A stretch of 42,162 bases of DNA from contig CAJQNK010000125.1 in NCBI GenBank assembly GCA_905479655.1, positions 1 to 42,162 of the forward strand. Direction: 5' to 3'. The notes under the pieces were generated by a model. That model saw only the letters and a program-made list of their open reading frames with translations, searched no databases and had not been told where the DNA came from. A program made the translations under genes and the position numbers. This document shows, piece by piece, positions 38,380 through 42,162 of this stretch. Position 1 is the first letter of the stretch. The number at the start of each line of letters is the position of its first letter. Origin of the DNA: an uncultured bacterium (lineage in GTDB: Bacteria > Acidobacteriota > Thermoanaerobaculia > Multivoradales > JAHEKO01).

Positions 38380-41300
38380 CGGCATCGCGACCGGCGGACG
38401 GGTCCGGGGAGGCGGTGCGGGTCCCCCTGTCCTACGGGCAGCGGGCCCTGTGGTTCGTCCACAGCCTGGCTCCGGAGAGCATCGCCTACCAGGGGATGTA
38501 CCTGTGGCGGGTTCCGGGAGCGGTCGACGAGGTTCGGCTGCAGGGGGCCCTCGACCGCGTCGTGGCCCGTCACGAGGCCCTGCGGACGACCCTGCAGCTG
38601 GAGCACGGGGAGCCGGTGCAGTGGATCGAGCCCCGCGGCCGGATCGAGGTCCGGGTCCACGACGCGTCGGAGTGGTCCGAGGACGAGCTCGATCGCCACG
38701 TCGCCATGGAGTCGGAACGGCCCTACGACCTGACGGCCGGCCCCTTCATCCGGCCCCGGCTCTACCGTCTGTCGGCCACGGACCACCGGTTCCTGATGGC
38801 GATCCATCACATCGTCCTCGACCACTGGTCGATCGTCGGGATCATGGAGGAGCTGCGCGCTTTCTATGTCGACCCGGCGGCGCCGCTGCCGCCACCGAGC
38901 ACGAGCTACCGCGACTTCGTCCAGTGGCAGGAGGAGATGCTGCGGGATCGACGGGGCGCCGCGCAGGAGACGTTCTGGAGAGAGGCGATGGCGGGGGAGA
39001 TCCCCGTCCTGGACCTGCCCACCGACCGGCCCCGGCCCGCGGTCCAGACCTACCGCGGCGGCTCCCTCCAGATGCCCCTCGACCGGGAGGTGACGGATCG
39101 TCTCCAGGCGTACGCGGCGAACCGGGGAGCCACCCCTTTCATGGTGCTGCTGGCGGCGTTTCAGGCCCTCCTGCACCGCTACACGGGACAGGAGGACCTG
39201 GTGGTCGGGACACCCATGGCCGGCCGAAGCGGCGCGCCGGGCTTCGACCGGGTGGTCGGCTACTTCACCAATCTCGTCCCCCTGCGCGCGCGCTTCTCGG
39301 CCGACCCGTCGTTCGACGACCTGTTCGCCGAGGTCCGGGGCTCGACGCTCGATGCCCTGCAGCACCAGGACTACCCGTTCTCCCTTCTGGTGGAGCGGCT
39401 GGGCGTGGCGCGCGACGCCAGCCGAGCCCCCCTGTGCGACGTGATCCTGGCCTGGGAGGGCGCCCCTCCCGCCGCCGCGAAGGAGGCCGAAGGGGGCCTG
39501 GACCTGCGGCTGGAGCGACTGGCTCAGCTCGGTGCGGCGGTGGACACGGCCTGGTCGATCTTCCACCGGGGTGACGGCGGGTTGGCCCTCGCGATCCAGT
39601 ACAACGTCGACCTCTTCGACGCGGAGACGATCGAGGCCATGGCCCGACACTTCGGGGTCCTGCTGCGAGGGGTGGCGGAGAACCCGTCCCTGCGCGTCTC
39701 GCAGCTGCCGCTGATGGAGTCGGAGGAGCGCCGCCGGATTCTCTTCGACTGGAACCGCACCGGAGCGGAGGCGCGAACCGACGCCGCGTTCCATCGTCTG
39801 TTCGAGGAGAGGGTCGCCGGGTCTCCGGAGGCGACCGCCGTGGTCGCCGGGGACACCGAGCTGGACTACCGGGAGCTCGACCGGCGGGCCAACCGCCTGG
39901 CGCGGCGGCTCGTCGAGGTCGGGGTGGAGCGGGGCGACCGGGTGGGCCTGTGCATGGATCGCTCGCCCGAGCTCGTCGTGGGGATGCTCGGCTCGATGAA
40001 AGCGGGGGCCGCCTTCGTCCCGCTGGACCCGTCCTACCCGGCCGATCGTCTCGCGTTCATGATCGAGGACTCGGGCCCGCGAGCTCTGCTCACCCGTCGC
40101 GAGCTCGTCGGCTCCCTGCCGGCCCACGAGGCCGTGGTGGTGCTGGTCGACGAGCTCGGCGAGCCCGAGGCCGCGGACGACGTCCCGCCCGGGGTGGATG
40201 CCGGCCCACGCGACGCGGCCTACGTGATCTACACCTCGGGGTCCACGGGCCGCCCGAAGGGGGTGGTCGTCGAGCATTCCGGTCTCGCGAACGTCTCGGA
40301 CGCCCAGCGCCGGGCCTTCGGGCTGGGCCCAGAGGCGCGCGTGGCCCAGTTCGCCTCCCTGAGCTTCGACGCCTGCGTCTGGGAGATCGTGATGGCCCTG
40401 CGCTGGGGCGGCGCACTCGTCCTGGGGAGCCGCGAGGAGATCCTCCCCGGCGCGCCGCTGGCCCGCTTCCTGCGCACCCGCCGGGTGCGACAGATCACCA
40501 TCCCCCCTTCCGCCCTGGCCACGATGGGCGACGCCGACCTGCCCGATCTCGAGACGATCATGGTGGCGGGCGAGCGGTGCCCCGAGGATCTGCCCCGGCG
40601 CTGGGGAGGGCGGGTGCGCTTCTTCAACCTCTACGGGCCCACCGAGGCGACGATCTGGTCGACCTACGCCCGCCTGGGGGAGACGGAGGTGGCTCCCCCG
40701 ATCGGGCGGCCGATCGACAACACCGAGGCCTACGTTCTGGACCCGGCCCTCCGCCCCGTCCCCGTGGGAGTCGCCGGGGAGCTGGTCGTGGGCGGCGCGG
40801 GCCTGACGCGGGGCTACCTGGGTCGTCCCGGACTCACGGCCGAGCGCTACGTTCCGGATCCCTTCACCGGGGGCGGCCGCCGCCTCTACCGGACCGGGGA
40901 CCGGGTCCGCTGGCGCCGCGACGGCGACCTCGAGTTCCTGGGGCGGCTGGACCACCAGGTCAAGCTGCGGGGCTTCCGGATCGAGCTCGGGGAGATCGAG
41001 GCCGTCCTGCGGGACCACCCGCGGGTCCGGGAGGCGCTGGCGGTCATCCGACCGGTGGGTTCGACGGGGGACCAGCTGGTCGCCTACGTCGCCACGGGGT
41101 CGGCCACCGCGAGCGGCCAGGAGCTGGACGAGAGACTTCACGCCAAGTTGCCCGACTACATGGTTCCCCGCTATGTGATCCCCATGGAGGAGTTCCCCTT
41201 GACACCGAACGGAAAAGTCGATCGCGACGCCCTACCCGAGCCCGCCACCCCCGAGGGCTCCTCCCCGACCCCGGCCTCCGTGACGGGGCTGGAGGGTGAC

Positions 41301-41591
41301 CTCGTGGCCATCTGGCGCAAGGTCCTGGGGACCGACCACTTCGGCCTCAACGACAGCTTCTTCGACCTCGGCGGTCACTCGCTGCTGCTGGCCAAGGTCC
41401 AGGAGCGGCTGGAGGGGAAGATCGGGCGGGAGCTCGACGTGGCCGTGCTGTTCCGCTATCCGACCATCTCCGGCCTCGCCGCGCATCTGGGAGGCGATGA
41501 GGCCGCCGAACCGGACACCGCGGCGGAGGAGCGGGCCGCCAAGCGGCGGCGCAGCGCCGGGCGCTCTCGCCGCCGCCGCTCCAGGAGCTGA
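38376..41591 (+). CDS. NRPS elongation module (condensation-adenylation-PCP) with Arg/Ser-rich tail
   Basis: 1071 residues; its GTG start overlaps the previous stop (GTGA), so it is translationally coupled. Condensation domain with catalytic H-H-I-V-L-D-H (144-150) and P-F-S-L-L-V-E-R-L; adenylation domain with Y-V-I-Y-T-S-G-S-T-G-R-P-K-G (about 616-629), F-D-A-C-V-W-E (about 664), N-L-Y-G-P-T-E-A-T, Y-R-T-G-D-R-V-R-W, and N-G-K-V-D-R; PCP with F-F-D-L-G-G-H-S-L-L-L (about 1000). No epimerase or thioesterase. Pocket residues aligned by eye to GrsA give roughly D-A-W-T-M-A-L-I-W plus Lys, close to the Phe code (D-A-W-T-I-A-A-I-C-K), so a bulky or aromatic residue is a weak guess. The last about 17 residues are A-K-R-R-R-S-A-G-R-S-R-R-R-R-S-R-S, unusual for an NRPS. 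Confidence 0.92.
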   Translation: MTASRPADGSGEAVRVPLSYGQRALWFVHSLAPESIAYQGMYLWRVPGAVDEVRLQGALDRVVARHEALRTTLQLEHGEPVQWIEPRGRIEVRVHDASEWSEDELDRHVAMESERPYDLTAGPFIRPRLYRLSATDHRFLMAIHHIVLDHWSIVGIMEELRAFYVDPAAPLPPPSTSYRDFVQWQEEMLRDRRGAAQETFWREAMAGEIPVLDLPTDRPRPAVQTYRGGSLQMPLDREVTDRLQAYAANRGATPFMVLLAAFQALLHRYTGQEDLVVGTPMAGRSGAPGFDRVVGYFTNLVPLRARFSADPSFDDLFAEVRGSTLDALQHQDYPFSLLVERLGVARDASRAPLCDVILAWEGAPPAAAKEAEGGLDLRLERLAQLGAAVDTAWSIFHRGDGGLALAIQYNVDLFDAETIEAMARHFGVLLRGVAENPSLRVSQLPLMESEERRRILFDWNRTGAEARTDAAFHRLFEERVAGSPEATAVVAGDTELDYRELDRRANRLARRLVEVGVERGDRVGLCMDRSPELVVGMLGSMKAGAAFVPLDPSYPADRLAFMIEDSGPRALLTRRELVGSLPAHEAVVVLVDELGEPEAADDVPPGVDAGPRDAAYVIYTSGSTGRPKGVVVEHSGLANVSDAQRRAFGLGPEARVAQFASLSFDACVWEIVMALRWGGALVLGSREEILPGAPLARFLRTRRVRQITIPPSALATMGDADLPDLETIMVAGERCPEDLPRRWGGRVRFFNLYGPTEATIWSTYARLGETEVAPPIGRPIDNTEAYVLDPALRPVPVGVAGELVVGGAGLTRGYLGRPGLTAERYVPDPFTGGGRRLYRTGDRVRWRRDGDLEFLGRLDHQVKLRGFRIELGEIEAVLRDHPRVREALAVIRPVGSTGDQLVAYVATGSATASGQELDERLHAKLPDYMVPRYVIPMEEFPLTPNGKVDRDALPEPATPEGSSPTPASVTGLEGDLVAIWRKVLGTDHFGLNDSFFDLGGHSLLLAKVQERLEGKIGRELDVAVLFRYPTISGLAAHLGGDEAAEPDTAAEERAAKRRRSAGRSRRRRSRS

Positions 41592-41650
41592 TCCGTGGCC
41601 GCCGCTCCCTTCCCGAAAAGAGGGTGGGAGCGGCTCCCCAGGCCCCCGAT

Positions 41651-41666
41651 CCTCGGTCCTCCGAGG
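41651..41666. other. Short perfect hairpin between synthetase genes
   Basis: cctcgg-tcct-ccgagg forms a 6-bp stem with a 4-base loop, 60 bp after the NRPS stop codon. A TACGAT (41679-41684) just beyond it could be a -10 box, though no good -35 box is 17 bp upstream. It could be part of a terminator, a processing site or a promoter control. Confidence 0.35.
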
Positions 41667-41691
41667 ATCAGCGGATGCTACGATCTCCCTA

Positions 41692-41721
41692 CGGGTGAGG
41701 CTGATTCTTCGGCCTCACCCG
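41692..41721 (+). other. 10-bp hairpin in the leader of the ketosynthase gene
   Basis: cgggtgaggc (41692-41701) and gcctcacccg (41712-41721) are perfect complements with a 10-base loop, followed by tcctgttccgttcc. It begins about 65 bp before ATG 41756, so it is either a weak terminator or an mRNA leader structure for the next gene. No poly-T run follows. Confidence 0.5.
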
Positions 41722-41755
41722 TCCTGTTCCGTTCCGGAGAAGAGAGGAAGAGACG

Positions 41756-42162
41756 ATGAGTGACAGCGACAGCGTGCGCGAGGTCGAGCTGGAGTCAGAA
41801 GAGGGGAACGAGGTCGCGGTCATCTCCGTGGCCGGTCGCTTCCCGGGCGCTTCGAGCATCGACGAGCTCTGGCGCAACCTGCGGGCCGGCCTGGAGTCCG
41901 TCGGCACCCTCGACCTCGACGAGCTGGAAGCTTGGGGGGCCGATCCCGAGATCGTCCGCGACCCGAGCTTCGTGCCGCGCCACGGCGCCATGGACGACGT
42001 GGAGCAGTTCGACGCCGGCTTCTTCGGCTTCAACAACCGCGAGGCGGAGATCCTCGACCCGCAGCAGCGCTGGTTTCTCCAGGTGTGCTGGGAGGCGATG
42101 GAGAGAGCGGGCTACGACACCGAGCGCTACGACGGCGCGGTCGGCGTCTTCGCCGGCGCCCA
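41756..42162 (+). CDS. Start of a polyketide synthase (ketosynthase-led), partial
   Basis: The frame from ATG 41756 (AGAGGAAG upstream) runs past the window end. The first about 20 residues are acidic (M-S-D-S-D-S-V-R-E-V-E-L-E-S-E-E-G-N-E), then the ketosynthase N-terminal lobe begins: V-A-V-I-S-V-A-G-R-F-P-G-A, followed by F-D-A-G-F-F-G-F-N-N-R-E-A-E-I-L-D-P-Q-Q, R-W-F-L-Q-V-C-W-E-A-M-E-R-A-G-Y and V-G-V-F-A-G-A. These are standard KS motifs. The active Cys and His residues lie outside the window, so condensing activity cannot be confirmed, nor can cis- or trans-acyltransferase type. It should extend the product of the preceding NRPS module. The acidic N-terminus faces the basic C-terminus of that NRPS protein. 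Confidence 0.88.
   Translation, partial: MSDSDSVREVELESEEGNEVAVISVAGRFPGASSIDELWRNLRAGLESVGTLDLDELEAWGADPEIVRDPSFVPRHGAMDDVEQFDAGFFGFNNREAEILDPQQRWFLQVCWEAMERAGYDTERYDGAVGVFAGA

Noticed and set aside
38376..41591. A confident amino-acid specificity for the NRPS adenylation domain
   Set aside because: The pocket residues were aligned by eye only; positions 299, 322 and 331 differ from the Phe code, so no substrate is called.

Overview
The window is GC-rich throughout. Dispersed traits point to Acidobacteriota, with a deltaproteobacterial or myxobacterial relative as the main alternative: three secreted FG-GAP/ASPIC-UnbV (CRTAC1-type) proteins, four sulfatase-fold proteins ending in an L-[RK]-[AS]-LGY[LV] motif, and NRPS/PKS genes. 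This placement is inference; no rRNA or marker gene is present and I saw no tRNA or CRISPR array.

Layout. 1-3100: the end of a glycosyltransferase, a decayed histidine-kinase fragment, propionyl-CoA synthetase (prpE), then a 217-bp inverted-repeat-bounded element and a good sigma70-type promoter with an operator-like palindrome. 3.1-15.4 kb: a 42-aa putative membrane peptide, sulfatase-fold protein 1 (lipoprotein), a tyrosinase-like/von Willebrand A fusion protein, an MFS transporter, a GT-C-like membrane protein paired with sulfatase-fold protein 2 (lipoprotein), and sulfatase-fold protein 3 (membrane-anchored). 15.4-25.3 kb: an exopolysaccharide locus. The plus strand has a GT4 glycosyltransferase, a polyprenyl glycosylphosphotransferase (chain initiator) and a membrane GT2; the minus strand has a tightly coupled operon of outer-membrane export lipoprotein, Wzz-type chain-length protein, polysaccharide deacetylase and O-antigen ligase/polymerase. 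No Wzx flippase and no intact tyrosine autokinase is seen. 25.8-34.3 kb: sulfatase-fold protein 4 and three consecutive secreted CRTAC1-type proteins, each followed closely by a GC-rich hairpin. 34.4-42.2 kb: a promoter and the start of an NRPS-PKS cluster: acyl-AMP ligase-KR-carrier, then C-A-PCP, then the beginning of a ketosynthase-led protein.

How it may fit together: the glycosylphosphotransferase, GTs, Wzy-like ligase, Wzz and Wza-like proteins would build and export a surface polysaccharide. The four sulfatase-fold proteins have Thr or Ser at the nucleophile position and lack the Cys-x-Pro-x-Arg sulfatase motif, so they may transfer or cleave phospho-groups on an envelope polymer rather than sulfate. 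The NRPS-PKS cluster looks separately transcribed. Its second protein ends in an Arg/Ser-rich tail and the third begins with an acidic segment, a possible charge-based docking pair.

A hairpin-forming repeat occurs twice, at 5124-5182 and 19584-19667, each time at the junction of two convergent genes and overlapping a stop codon. With the 2605-2821 element, this suggests small mobile or REP-like elements active in the genome.
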